Assembly (NCBI GenBank): GCA_964388275.1
Contig: CAYLZD010000002.1
Location: forward strand, 62,001-126,000
Direction: 5' to 3'
Origin: JARYLZ01 sp964388275
Lineage (GTDB): Bacteria; Bacteroidota; Ignavibacteria; SZUA-365
DNA length: 64,000 nucleotides
Below, piece by piece: positions 51,701 to 60,269 of this stretch. The notes beneath the pieces are model-generated. The model saw only the letters and a list, made by a program, of their open reading frames with translations, was not told the DNA's origin and did no database searches. Both the position numbers and the translations under genes were made by a program. Position 1 is the first letter of the stretch. Each line of letters starts with the position of its first letter.

Positions 51701-52911
51701 TCAGGGAATTTCTTTCCACCATAAAGGAGGGTGATTCAACTTCCGTATTCGTCAACAGGAACCGGACCCGGGATGGACGCGTCATAACATGCGAGTGGCA
51801 CAACACCCCCCTGCTCGGTCCCGACGGCATTCCGCTCGGCTTTTTGTCCATGGCTATCGACATTACCGAACGCGTCGAGGCCGAACGCGCCCGCGACATG
51901 TTTTCCAACGCTTCTGTCGACCTGTTCGGGATCGCGGATTTCAGCGGCCGCTTTTTTTCCGTCAACAAGGCCTGGAGCGATCATTTCGGCATACCCGAGG
52001 AGGAAATACTCTCGAAACCCTTCATGAGCTTCGTCCATCCCGACGATGTCCCGGCCACCGAGGAAGCCATGGCCGCGCTTGTCGAGGGAGAAATGATCAT
52101 CGGCTTCGAAAACCGCTACCGCATTTCCGGCGGCGGTTACCGCTGGTTGTCCTGGAACTGCATTCCCGTTGTCGGCGAGCGACTGATCTTCGCGGTCGCG
52201 CGCGATATGACAGAGTGGAAGCGCGCGCAGGAAAAACTCAGCTCTTACACCGAGCGACTCCGGGCCCTGACCTCCAGACTTGCGGCCGCGCAGGAAACGG
52301 AACATCATCTGCTCGCGCGCGAACTGCACGACGACGTAGGGCAGAATCTTACGGCGATGATTCTCAATTTGAACATAATACGCTCGCAACTCAAAATCCC
52401 AGCCGATGCCGACGTGAGCAGACGCATCGACCAGTCCATACAACTGGCCGAGTCCACGATCGACAGAACCCGCGACATTATCGGGACGCTGCGGCCCACC
52501 ATGCTGGACGATTACGGGCTTTTCACCGCGTTGAAGTCTCACATCGAGGGCTATTCTAGCCTGACGGAGACGCCGATCGGCATAACCGGCTCGGATCCGG
52601 CAATCCGGCTTTCTCCCGAAAAGGAAATCGCTCTTTTCAGGATAGCCCAGGAAGCTCTGCATAACATTGCCAAACATGCCTCCGCGTCAAAAGTTCTGGT
52701 ATCTCTCGAACACGACGGACATTCGGTCGTCCTCCGCATCGAAGACGACGGGCAGGGTTTCGCGCTCGCCGAACAATCGGTCCCGCACGCGGGCGGAGGT
52801 CTGGGCTTGCTGACGATGCAGGAGCGCGCCGAAGCGGTGGGCGGACGGCTGGCCATAAGCACGACAGAGGGCCACGGGACGGTGGTTGAGGCGATCGTGC
52901 CCGCCGATTGA
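48730..52911 (+). CDS. Large multi-PAS/GAF sensor histidine kinase (NarX type)
   Basis: A 1393-residue kinase. Two membrane helices (about 22-43, 318-340) flank a 275-residue periplasmic sensor of dCache-like pattern. Inside come PAS (360-475), GAF (480-650, with GC-rich Cys positions CSGIGC), PAS (661-785), PAS (793-925), PAS (938-1050) and PAS (1056-1165). HisKA_3 follows with phospho-acceptor H1200 in ARELHDDVGQNL. The HATPase domain (about 1290-1393) has EALHNIAKHA, DDGQGF and GGGLGLLTMQERA. ATG at 48730 was kept; 48748 and 48772 are also possible and the last has the best GGAAG. It probably phosphorylates the LuxR-type regulator next to it. Signal unknown. Confidence 0.93.
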   Translation: MTISGNMAKQKGSRMKMHGRRIPAGYIGIFLLVTGVIVVIAGAAYLNLRSTYIGEKREFLTSLAVEKEAQISGWFRERINDANYFFNNPHIADDIAAARSAGPDPRKGSAVIHDMTSMYMNGRYTGIGLYDTSGALLSAAGSAPAAIRGHARDEARSAGLEGRIGMMDLHEDEDGRPQLLFFVPVRGARDGSGARTATIMLRVDPATDLYPLVLHWPMPNETAECLLIRREGDSLLYLNTLRFRPAAALRLRLPVANDRLPAARAFDGQKGFMEGTDYRGESVFAVADFMPLPSWMLLVKMDRSEALRELNRAAAYIAVSALFLILASGAIIALFFGRQRARYYKLLYEAEREKKALHEHFHYLVQNANDCILLSETDGRIREVNERAAAMYGFSADELRTMSLCDIRSAEARRFLAADIERILNSNGLVYETMHTRRDGGVFPVEVSSKAISIGGDRFIESIIRDISERKAAEQRIARLTKIYRVLSEVNQLIIRTDDRPKLLNEGCRILVEDGGYAFACIGLAEDGSMIPVGCAWRDGAQHENLICSTAHDMGQCSGIGCLAHRSGKELIIRNIGTDPLCAEWRDEALREGFTSCAAFPILRRNISGGYVCVYSSETGVFDDDEAELLRELAADFAYALDYFRVDELRRAAQAETARERDLARMYLDLAGVMIGSLDRNGRIAMMNRRGCEILGYESEDELVGKNWFEHFVPKELQNEIRAVFDSFMQGYGVLPMSYYDNSVVARNGTQRIIAFHNEAIRTEENEITGVVFAGDDITDRRALEEALRTEKEILTAVMEASPAGITVVSRSGEVTYANKRAEAILRLSRSEIKGMRYNSPGWRITGFDGAEFPEENLPVHRVLKDGCMLFDIRHAIETSGGERVLLSINAGPLRDMNGEITGVIAVLEDVTQETLTELKTRILQEERDRALARLKLQIDRMPIALIVTDPDLVIESWNPAAEQIFGYSSSEVIGFSGYDAIIPPEDRPDVREFLSTIKEGDSTSVFVNRNRTRDGRVITCEWHNTPLLGPDGIPLGFLSMAIDITERVEAERARDMFSNASVDLFGIADFSGRFFSVNKAWSDHFGIPEEEILSKPFMSFVHPDDVPATEEAMAALVEGEMIIGFENRYRISGGGYRWLSWNCIPVVGERLIFAVARDMTEWKRAQEKLSSYTERLRALTSRLAAAQETEHHLLARELHDDVGQNLTAMILNLNIIRSQLKIPADADVSRRIDQSIQLAESTIDRTRDIIGTLRPTMLDDYGLFTALKSHIEGYSSLTETPIGITGSDPAIRLSPEKEIALFRIAQEALHNIAKHASASKVLVSLEHDGHSVVLRIEDDGQGFALAEQSVPHAGGGLGLLTMQERAEAVGGRLAISTTEGHGTVVEAIVPAD

Positions 52912-53021
52912 GGGGCTTATCGGCATTTGATGTTTACATCCGTATTTCTTAATATCGCTTCTGCTGAAAAGCAATAACAACGGTTTCCGCATATTCCCGC
53001 GACTTGCAGCGGTTTAGCGAA

Positions 53022-53669
53022 GTGCCTATTTCAGTATTTATCGCTGACGATCATACGATTGTGAGGGATGGCTTGCGCGCCCTGCTCGAGGCGGAGAGCG
53101 ACATATCCGTCGTCGGCGACGCGCCGGACGGAAGAATCGCCGTGGAAAAAATCCGGGAGCTGAAACCGGACGTGGTTGTCATGGACATATCCATGCCCGG
53201 CCTGAACGGCATCGAGGCCGCGCAGCAGATCAGCGCGGAACTTCCGGACGTCAGGGTGGTCATGCTGTCCATGCATTCCACCTCGGAACATGTATTCCGC
53301 GCCCTCAAGGCGGGCGCAAGCGGCTATCTGCTGAAGGAATCCGCCGGCAAGGAAGTCGTGGCGGCCGTTCGAAGCGTCGTGAACGGACGCCGCTTCCTGA
53401 GCGAGAAAATCACTGATGTGATGATTGACGACATCGTGCGCGGTGACCATCCGGACAGGAGTCCGCTCGAACGGTTGAGCGCTCGCGAAAGAGAGGTGCT
53501 GCAACTTGTCGTCGAAGGCAGGTCCACGCAGGAAGCGGCCGATATTCTCTTTCTTTCTCCGAAGTCCATCGAGACCTATCGCAGCCGCATCATGCAGAAA
53601 CTCGGCGTCAGGGACATGACTTCCCTCGTCAAATTCGCGATACAGCACGGGATCATCGGCATCACCTGA
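53022..53669 (+). CDS. NarL/LuxR-family response regulator
   Basis: A 215-residue regulator. The start is GTG at 53022, giving MPISVFIADDH; a TTG at 53004 is the alternative and neither has a clear Shine-Dalgarno. Receiver domain: acidic pair D9/D10, phospho-acceptor D55 in VVMDISMPG, Thr/Ser switch LSMHS, Lys in YLLKES. The C-terminal LuxR helix-turn-helix has LSAREREVLQLVVEGRSTQEAADILFLSPKSIETYRSRI. It follows the NarX-type kinase by 110 bases and is its likely partner. Output genes unknown. Confidence 0.93.
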   Translation: MPISVFIADDHTIVRDGLRALLEAESDISVVGDAPDGRIAVEKIRELKPDVVVMDISMPGLNGIEAAQQISAELPDVRVVMLSMHSTSEHVFRALKAGASGYLLKESAGKEVVAAVRSVVNGRRFLSEKITDVMIDDIVRGDHPDRSPLERLSAREREVLQLVVEGRSTQEAADILFLSPKSIETYRSRIMQKLGVRDMTSLVKFAIQHGIIGIT

Positions 53670-53852
53670 CGAAACCTCGTCCTTCCGCATGCCGCGCATA
53701 ACGCCGGCCCGCTCCCGCCTGAAACCATACGGCGCAGATGCGATGCGCCCGTATTGAGGCAAATGGGGCGAAGCCGCGACTGCGTCGGCTCAAGGACTCT
53801 CCTGGACTGATACCCATCCACTCGACCCGGCATCCCGGCCGGCGAATTCCTG

Positions 53853-53878
53853 AATCCCCGACATCGGTTGTCGGGATT
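53853..53878 (+). terminator. Hairpin between two-component gene pairs
   Basis: AATCCCCGACA (53853-53863) pairs with TGTCGGGATT (53869-53878) with one bulged C and a 5-base loop; TTCC follows. It lies 180 bases after the regulator stop, so it could be a terminator or an operator for the next kinase gene. Confidence 0.35.
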
Positions 53879-53951
53879 TCCTTACAGCAAAATCGTCCTT
53901 CGTTGAGCAGATTTGTTTCAGAGTTCTGATGAAAAATGATTTTCCGAGCCG

Positions 53952-55508
53952 ATGAATATGACAGCCAGGGATGTTACACATCGAATCCGTCGTCCGAAAC
54001 AGGAATTAATGGGATTTCAGAACTCAGGCAGACCCGCTTCGGAGCGCGGGTTTGAAATTCCCCCCGATGTTTTCAAAGCGATCGACTTACTGGATGCGGC
54101 GGTTGTCGATTGTGACGAAAACGGCGCACTCCGCCGTGTCAACAGCACGGCGGAGTCGCTTTTCGGGGCCGAAAACGGAACCGAAGACATCGTATCGCTG
54201 ATAACGCGGGTTCATCCCGCGGACAGGCCGCTGTTGAAGGCTCATTTGAAGGATGCGGCTGCCGGAAACGCTCACCCGGTCGAGGTCCGTCTCTTGCGCA
54301 GGGATCAGGAGCGTAAACACGTGCGCTGCATGTTCAGAAGAACAGGACCCGAGGGCGGAAACCTGATCGGCACATTGATCGACATAAGCGAACAGAAAGA
54401 TCTTGAGTATCGCATGCGCGAATTCCGCTCGGCCGTCGAGCAGAGTCCGGTGTCGATATTGCTTACGGATACAGACGGAAACATCGAATATGCGAATCCC
54501 CGCTTCGAGGAAATGACGGGTTACTCCCGTGAGGAAGTCAGGGGGCGCAATCCGCGCTTCCTGAAGTCGGGTTATACCACCGACGAACAGTACAAGGCGT
54601 TGTGGGAGAACATCTCTACCGGCCGGGAATGGCGGGGCGAATTCCACAACAGAAAGAAAAACGGCGAACTCTACTGGGAATCGGCGGTAATCTGCCCGAT
54701 CAGAAACGCGGAAAGCGCGATTACCAACTACCTTGCCGTCAAGGAAGATATTACACTGCGAAAACGCATCGAGTTGGAGCTTATAGCGGCGAAGGAACGC
54801 GCCGAAAGGGCGGATCGCCTGAAGGACGCGTTCATCTCGAACATCTCACACGAAATCCGCACCCCGCTCAACATTATTCTCGGATATGCCGATATCATCG
54901 AGCTGGAACTCGGCAGCCGCATCACGGTGGAAGAAGGCGGATTCTTCCAGAATATAACCCGGGCCGCGAAACGCCTTACCCGCACCGTGGAGAATATTCT
55001 CAACATTTCCTCCGTGGAAATCGGGGAATATGTTTTCGAGCGTAAGACGATCGACATGGTGGCGGAAACCTACCAGATATTCATGGATATGCGGTTGCTC
55101 GCGATCGAGAAAGGCATCGGCATCGAATTCACCAACGAATGCAGCTCCGTGACGGTTGAAGTGGAGCCCGTCACTTTCCGCGACGCGCTGGCGAATCTGA
55201 TCGACAACGCTATAAAATTCACCGAAGAAGGAGCCGTCTCGGTCAACGTGGGTATAGACAACGCGACAGCTTTCGTCAGGATCGCCGATTCAGGAGTCGG
55301 GATATCCGAGAAGTACATGCCGGACCTGTTCAGCCCGTTCTCCCAGGAGGAATGCGGCTACTCGCGCCGTTTCGATGGACTGGGCCTGGGTCTGGCGCTC
55401 ACGAAAAAATATCTAGATATCAACGGCGCTACCATCGAATACATCAGTAACAACGCAGGCGGAACGACAGTCACGGTACAGCTCACGGCCGGGTGGCCGG
55501 CGACCTGA
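53952..55508 (+). CDS. PAS-PAS sensor histidine kinase
   Basis: A 518-residue soluble kinase without membrane segments. A PAS domain (about 36-150, DVFKAIDLLDAAVVDCDENGAL), a second PAS with PAC (152-275, QSPVSILLTDTDGNIEYANPRFEEMTG) and the HisKA domain (H300 in SHEIRTPLNIILGYADI) follow in order. The HATPase domain has NLIDNAIKFTEEG (near 415), DSGVGI and GLGLGLALTKKYLDI. It autophosphorylates in the cytoplasm in response to a bound small ligand or redox state; two PAS domains give two possible inputs. Fifty bases separate it from the receiver protein at 55559. Pairing with either downstream receiver is likely. Confidence 0.93.
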   Translation: MNMTARDVTHRIRRPKQELMGFQNSGRPASERGFEIPPDVFKAIDLLDAAVVDCDENGALRRVNSTAESLFGAENGTEDIVSLITRVHPADRPLLKAHLKDAAAGNAHPVEVRLLRRDQERKHVRCMFRRTGPEGGNLIGTLIDISEQKDLEYRMREFRSAVEQSPVSILLTDTDGNIEYANPRFEEMTGYSREEVRGRNPRFLKSGYTTDEQYKALWENISTGREWRGEFHNRKKNGELYWESAVICPIRNAESAITNYLAVKEDITLRKRIELELIAAKERAERADRLKDAFISNISHEIRTPLNIILGYADIIELELGSRITVEEGGFFQNITRAAKRLTRTVENILNISSVEIGEYVFERKTIDMVAETYQIFMDMRLLAIEKGIGIEFTNECSSVTVEVEPVTFRDALANLIDNAIKFTEEGAVSVNVGIDNATAFVRIADSGVGISEKYMPDLFSPFSQEECGYSRRFDGLGLGLALTKKYLDINGATIEYISNNAGGTTVTVQLTAGWPAT

Positions 55509-55558
55509 TCGACTCGACAGTTTTGCATAATCAACGATTCAGAACACGGATTGGAAGA

Positions 55559-55975
55559 ATGAACACGATACTTCTCGTGGAAGACGACCTCGACACCCAG
55601 GAAATGATGAAGTCCATGCTGCAACGCGATTACAGACTCGTATGCGCAATAGACACCAGGCAGACGCTCGAAGCGCTCGAACTGCGCCGAGTGGACCTCA
55701 TACTGATGGACCTTTCTCTGCATCGCAACGAATGCGGTCTGACGCTCACAAGATATCTGCGGGAACAGGAAACTTACCGCGATATACCGATAATAGCGTT
55801 GACCGCTCACGCTTTCTCCTCCGACAAGCATAAATGTCTCGAAGCCGGATGCAATGATTACCTGACAAAACCGTTTCGCGTCAACGAACTCAGGGAACTC
55901 ATATATCGCTTTGCGAAGCCGAACGGCACGACCGTGTCGAAAGGAGACGCAAGGCCTGCCCAAGCACTCTCATAA
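55559..55975 (+). CDS. CheY-like response regulator (receiver only)
   Basis: A 138-residue protein, receiver domain plus short tail. Key residues are D9/D10, phospho-acceptor D51 (LILMDLSLH), Thr in IALTAHAF and the Lys in YLTKPFRV. No output domain follows, so it works by protein-protein contact or phosphotransfer, perhaps returning phosphate to a kinase. Start chosen at MNTILLVEDD, which sits 50 bases after the kinase stop. The frame upstream is open but unlike a receiver. Fourteen bases separate its stop from the next receiver gene. Confidence 0.9.
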   Translation: MNTILLVEDDLDTQEMMKSMLQRDYRLVCAIDTRQTLEALELRRVDLILMDLSLHRNECGLTLTRYLREQETYRDIPIIALTAHAFSSDKHKCLEAGCNDYLTKPFRVNELRELIYRFAKPNGTTVSKGDARPAQALS

Positions 55976-55989
55976 GCAACCTGCAAAAT

Positions 55990-56394
55990 ATGCGAAGTAA
56001 TTTTAGCGATGCTTCCATAACAATTCTCATCGTCGACGATCACCCCGTCGTGCGGAACACACTCAGGCAATGGCTGTCCGTCGAATTTCCTCGAGCGGAG
56101 ATCCGCGTGTTCCGCTCGGCGGAAGACCTGTGCGCAAAATTCGACGCGCTTCAGCCCGCCACGGTTCTCATGGACATATCGCTGCCGGGCATGAACGGGA
56201 TTGAAGCCACGAAAATTATTACCGCTCGATATCCCGGGACGCGGGTCGTCTTGTTCTCGATTCACGACAGTCCGGCGTATCGCGAGGAGGGTATGCTCGC
56301 GGGCGCGGCTTGCTTTGTTCGCAAGGATCTAGCCTCGACGGACCTGCTCCCCGCCCTGCGCAGCTTGATTCCGGACATCTCCGGCTCCGGTTGA
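55990..56394 (+). CDS. NarL-type response regulator lacking its DNA-binding domain
   Basis: A 134-residue protein whose receiver belongs to the NarL/LuxR subfamily (TILIVDDHPVVRNTLRQWL, phospho-acceptor D62 in VLMDISLPGMNGIEA, Lys in CFVRKDLAS). The usual LuxR helix-turn-helix is absent: the chain ends after the receiver, and no helix-turn-helix is found in other frames downstream. It is therefore either a natural receiver-only protein or a shortened NarL regulator. It stands with the two-component genes at 53952 and 55559. A T-run (TTTTTTT) shortly after the stop might help end transcription. Confidence 0.88.
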   Translation: MRSNFSDASITILIVDDHPVVRNTLRQWLSVEFPRAEIRVFRSAEDLCAKFDALQPATVLMDISLPGMNGIEATKIITARYPGTRVVLFSIHDSPAYREEGMLAGAACFVRKDLASTDLLPALRSLIPDISGSG

Positions 56395-56430
56395 TACGGC
56401 AGGTTTTTTTGCGCGTTCTCCAGGGGCGAT

Positions 56431-56444
56431 GTGGGAAGTGGGAA
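56431..56444. repeat. Two-copy heptamer GTGGGAA
   Basis: GTGGGAA occurs twice in tandem, with a third degraded unit GAGGGCG. It is another heptamer in an intergenic leader, like those at 42487 and 44906. Confidence 0.4.
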
Positions 56445-56588
56445 GAGGGCGCATGAGAATTTTTTCATTCTTTTCTATACATTCGAGCTTGAAAGCTCAC
56501 GCCGTGTTCCAGTGTCATACTCCGGGAGATCCGGCCGACAGCGCGGAAGCTGGAACATATGCCGAACCGACACAAGGAGGCAGAAGAC

Positions 56589-57143
56589 ATGAATGAAACA
56601 ACTCATTTCAAGAGAAATGCCTGTGAGACTTGCGCCTGTGTCTTCGCAATTCTTCTCATCGCCGCAAATGCGCTCTCAGCCCAGGGTCCGAAAGGCAGGT
56701 CCTTCGGTTTCGGCTTGTCCCTCGGCGAACCGACGGCGGTGACTTTCAGGATATGGGAGAGCCGGATGAATTCCTGGGACATCGCGGTTGGCACTTCGCA
56801 TCTCGGCAATCCTCATATTCATGCGGACTACCTGTGGCATTTCCCCGACGCCTTCAGTTCGAGAATCGTAAGCCTGTATGCCGGAGTCGGCGCCGTTCTG
56901 GGATTCGGAGAAAAGGGGCATTGGGTGTTCGTCCGGAAAAAGGGATCGTTCAAGGACTACTGGTACCATGACGACGAACATGAAAAGGGCGTGCTGATAG
57001 CCGCCAAGGGCGCTTTCGGACTCAACATCATACCGCGCAACACGCCCATAGATATTTTCCTCGAGGTGAATCCCGTCATCGGCCTCATACCCGGTTTCGG
57101 TTTCGATATACTGCCGGCGCTGGGAATCAGATTTTACCCCTGA
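56589..57143 (+). CDS. Small secreted beta-barrel-like protein
   Basis: A 184-residue protein. AGGAGG lies eight bases before the ATG at 56589, which fixes the start ten codons after the first possible Met. A signal peptide (about 8-33) ends in ANALSAQ. The mature part has about eight strand-like segments: FGFGLSLGEPTAVTFRIW, WDIAVGTSHLG, IVSLYAGVGAVLGFG, GVLIAAKGAFGLNIIP and FDILPALGIRFYP. The pattern and size suggest an eight-strand outer-membrane barrel, but it ends in Pro rather than Phe. No family name is assigned. It lies 45 bases before the AddA-like gene and may be in the same operon. Confidence 0.7.
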   Translation: MNETTHFKRNACETCACVFAILLIAANALSAQGPKGRSFGFGLSLGEPTAVTFRIWESRMNSWDIAVGTSHLGNPHIHADYLWHFPDAFSSRIVSLYAGVGAVLGFGEKGHWVFVRKKGSFKDYWYHDDEHEKGVLIAAKGAFGLNIIPRNTPIDIFLEVNPVIGLIPGFGFDILPALGIRFYP

Positions 57144-57188
57144 AACAGGCGGGACGCCGGATCGAAAGACCGCGGCGACGCAGAGACA

Positions 57189-60100
57189 ATGTCCGGCATC
57201 ATAGATTTCCCGAAGCGCTTTCCTTCATTTACGCTGGTCTCGGCATCCGCCGGCTCGGGCAAAACCTATCAACTGGCCTGGCGAGTAGTCGGATTGATGC
57301 TGGCGGATAATGTGCCGCACAATGGATTCAGGGAGATACTGGCGCTGACTTTTACCAACAACGCCGCGATAGAAATGAAACAGCGCGTCCTGTTTTTTCT
57401 CAAGGAGATCGCTCTCGGGAAACAGGACAAACTGGAGCTCATCCGCGACAACGCGGGCATCGATGAAGAGACGGCGAGATCCCGTGCCGGGGCCTTGCTC
57501 GACGAGATTCTCGAGTCCTACGGCGATTTCCGGATCGGCACGATAGACAGCTTCGCAACGCGTCTGCTCAGAGCTTCGGCGCTGGAATTCGGCATCGACC
57601 CGTCGTTTAAGGTCACTCTAAACAAACGCGCTGTTCTGGACGCGGCGTTCGAGCGCATTTCCTGGAATATGGACGCCGGTTCAGAAGATGCCCGGCTTTT
57701 CCTGAACCTGCTCGACATGTTGAGCGGCGAAAGGCGTTTTTGGCTGCCGTATCAGTCGATCTGCGAAGAAGTCATGCGACTGCATGAGTTTCTGGCGGCT
57801 CAACCCGAGCAGCTGGATACCCGTGACAGGTTCCGGGAACTGCAAGAAGCCGAGCGGCGCGCCGGGGATGCGTTCGAAATATTTGTTGACTCCTCCCTGA
57901 AAACCGGTCTGGATCTCAACGCCCGTTTCAGAACCCTCATCGAGGAATTCCGGCGTACGGGTCCGTCTTGTTTTGAAACGCGCGTAATACCCCGCGCGGA
58001 GAGCGCGATAAACAAGGGCAAGCACTCGGCCGAAAGATATGATGCGGCCCTCGCTCTGATTGAAGAACCGAGAGACGCTTTGCTGCATGCCGTAACGGAT
58101 TGGTTCGTCGCGGCGGCGCGCACGGCATATTATCCCTATGTCCTGGCTTGGCGGCGGTTGGCCGACGAACTGGATGTAATGAGACGCTCTTCCGGGATGC
58201 TGCTGCTGTCCGACGTTTACAGTCTTCTTTACGGACGCCTCTCGGAGGGCATGATACCGGGTATCTATCTCAAACTGGGCGAGAGCTATTCCCATTATCT
58301 GCTGGACGAATTCCAGGACACCTCGCCGATACAATGGGCGGCGATGAGACCCTTGCTCGAAGAGGCTTTGTCCAGAGATGGAAGTCTTTTCATAGTCGGC
58401 GACACCAAGCAGTCCATATATTCTTTCCGGAATGCCGATTGGCGCATCATGAAATCCCTGGAGCGCGGCGAGCCCTTCCCCTCGGCGCCGGCGTGGAGAG
58501 TGGAATTGCCGGTCAATCATCGCAGCGGCGGCGCAATCCTGGAGTATGTCGCTCGCGTGTTCGAGGAAGTGGAGGCGGATCCGGAATGGGGCCCCGCGGC
58601 CGCGGCCGGCGGACTCGACCGCTGCAGGCAGACGCCATTGGATGAAAAGGCCGGCGCCGGACATGTGGAGGTGCTCCTGGCCGCGGCCGATGACAGCGCT
58701 GAAGCAGGACGCGAACAACTCTTGTCGATCTTCCGGGACTGTCTCGGCCGCGGGTATAAACCCGGCGATATCGGAGTCCTGGCGCGGAGCAACGACGACG
58801 TGATAAACGTCAGCGGCTGGCTGAACGAGGCGGGGATCCCATTTCTCTCGCACAGCAGTCTCGACGCCCGCCACAGGAAAACGGCGGGTGAAATGATTGC
58901 CCTGCTGCGCTTTCTCGACTCGCCCGTGGATGACTCCGCTTTCGCTTGCTTCCTTTTCGGATCGATATTTGAGGCGCACTCGGCTTCGAACGGAGGCCCG
59001 GACCAGTCCGGCGTCGAGTCCGTCTTGATTGACCGCCGGCGGGCGGCGCCCGCTGTTCCGCTCTACACGGTTTTCCGTTCCGCATGGCCGGATTTATGGG
59101 GCGCGGCTTTCGATCCGCTCTTCAAAGCTGCCGGGCATGTGCCGCCATACGATCTTCTCTGTGAAGCGTGTCGCATCTTCGATGTATTCAATCTCTTTCC
59201 TGAGGAAGAAGCGGTCTTCTCCCAACTGCTCGAAGCCGCAGCGCTTCTCGAACAGAGGGGTGAAAACGCGATGTCGTCGCTCCTCGACGCGGCCGAAGAT
59301 CCCATGGAAGAGGAATTATGGGGTATTGCCTTGCCGAAAGGCGCGGATGCGGCTGCGCTGATGACGATACACAAGGCGAAGGGTCTGGATTTCCCGGTCA
59401 CCATCGTCCTGCTCGGCGAGTCCGCGCCGCGCGAACCGGATTTCATACCGGAGTCCGGTGAAGACGGACTCCTTCTGCTCAAAATCAGAAAAAAGGCATG
59501 GGAGCTGTCTCCCTCCTTTGCGTCCAAACGAGAAGGAGAACTCTCGCGTCGCCGCACGGACATCATGAATCAGCTCTACGTGGCTCTTACGAGGGCCGAA
59601 AACGAATTGTACGTGATCGGGCGCATCAAGACGGGACACGACTCCGGCCCGCTGCCGCCGCCATTGCGCTTTCTGAAAGCCGCAGACTACGGGCCCGATC
59701 CCGCGAAGCGTCCCAAGAGTCCTGTAGACAGGGCTGTGGAAATCGTAGCCGCGCCCATGTGCCACCACGGACACAGAACCAGCGTCATCGAGATGCCGGC
59801 CTCCAAGTTCGGTTACCGCGAACAGAAACGAGGCGAAATGGCGCACGCGGTGCTGGAGCGAATCGAAAGCGTCAGTGGCGCGGCCGCCGAAATCGTGGAC
59901 AGGGCGTTGGAACTTTGTAATTTTTCCTCCGCTCCGCGGGAATTGCTCGCAAATGTAAGGCAAGCCGTCATCTCATTCCTGGAGCGGCCCGAAGCCGGGG
60001 AACTTCTCAACGCTGATCCCGGCTGCCTGGTTTACAGGGAACAGTCCATGGTCGATTCGGCCGGCGGGCTGTTCCGTGTGGATCGTTTGCACGTCTGGAA

Positions 60101-60269
60101 TGATCGCCTGCTCGTCATCGACTACAAGACGGGGGGCGATCACGACGAGGAGGCCTATGAGAGGCAATTGCGGAATTACATGGCGCTGGCGGCGGAGATC
60201 TTCCCGGGCAGAAAAACCGAGGGCTGCATCGCGTATGTCGACATGGGGATACTGCGGAGGATCGTGTGA
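57189..60269 (+). CDS. AddA/RecB-like UvrD-type helicase-nuclease
   Basis: A 1026-residue protein. The Walker A is SASAGSGKTYQLA (about 18-30), motif II is LLDEFQDTSPIQW, further helicase motifs are VGDTKQSIYSFRNADW and MTIHKAKGLDFPV, and the C-terminal PD-(D/E)xK nuclease has LLVIDYKTGG near 1000. This is the helicase-nuclease subunit that unwinds and degrades DNA from a double-strand end before RecA loading. The partner gene begins with an ATG overlapping the stop (TGATG). Length is shorter than many AddA (about 1150-1250). The functional pair is AddAB-like rather than RecBCD because the second gene has an Fe-S nuclease domain. Confidence 0.9.
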   Translation: MSGIIDFPKRFPSFTLVSASAGSGKTYQLAWRVVGLMLADNVPHNGFREILALTFTNNAAIEMKQRVLFFLKEIALGKQDKLELIRDNAGIDEETARSRAGALLDEILESYGDFRIGTIDSFATRLLRASALEFGIDPSFKVTLNKRAVLDAAFERISWNMDAGSEDARLFLNLLDMLSGERRFWLPYQSICEEVMRLHEFLAAQPEQLDTRDRFRELQEAERRAGDAFEIFVDSSLKTGLDLNARFRTLIEEFRRTGPSCFETRVIPRAESAINKGKHSAERYDAALALIEEPRDALLHAVTDWFVAAARTAYYPYVLAWRRLADELDVMRRSSGMLLLSDVYSLLYGRLSEGMIPGIYLKLGESYSHYLLDEFQDTSPIQWAAMRPLLEEALSRDGSLFIVGDTKQSIYSFRNADWRIMKSLERGEPFPSAPAWRVELPVNHRSGGAILEYVARVFEEVEADPEWGPAAAAGGLDRCRQTPLDEKAGAGHVEVLLAAADDSAEAGREQLLSIFRDCLGRGYKPGDIGVLARSNDDVINVSGWLNEAGIPFLSHSSLDARHRKTAGEMIALLRFLDSPVDDSAFACFLFGSIFEAHSASNGGPDQSGVESVLIDRRRAAPAVPLYTVFRSAWPDLWGAAFDPLFKAAGHVPPYDLLCEACRIFDVFNLFPEEEAVFSQLLEAAALLEQRGENAMSSLLDAAEDPMEEELWGIALPKGADAAALMTIHKAKGLDFPVTIVLLGESAPREPDFIPESGEDGLLLLKIRKKAWELSPSFASKREGELSRRRTDIMNQLYVALTRAENELYVIGRIKTGHDSGPLPPPLRFLKAADYGPDPAKRPKSPVDRAVEIVAAPMCHHGHRTSVIEMPASKFGYREQKRGEMAHAVLERIESVSGAAAEIVDRALELCNFSSAPRELLANVRQAVISFLERPEAGELLNADPGCLVYREQSMVDSAGGLFRVDRLHVWNDRLLVIDYKTGGDHDEEAYERQLRNYMALAAEIFPGRKTEGCIAYVDMGILRRIV

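Noticed and set aside
51736..52677. 313-codon open frame on the minus strand
   Set aside because: Antisense to the sensor kinase; no supporting feature.
57681..58979. 432-codon open frame on the minus strand
   Set aside because: Antisense to the AddA-like gene, with no recognisable protein features.
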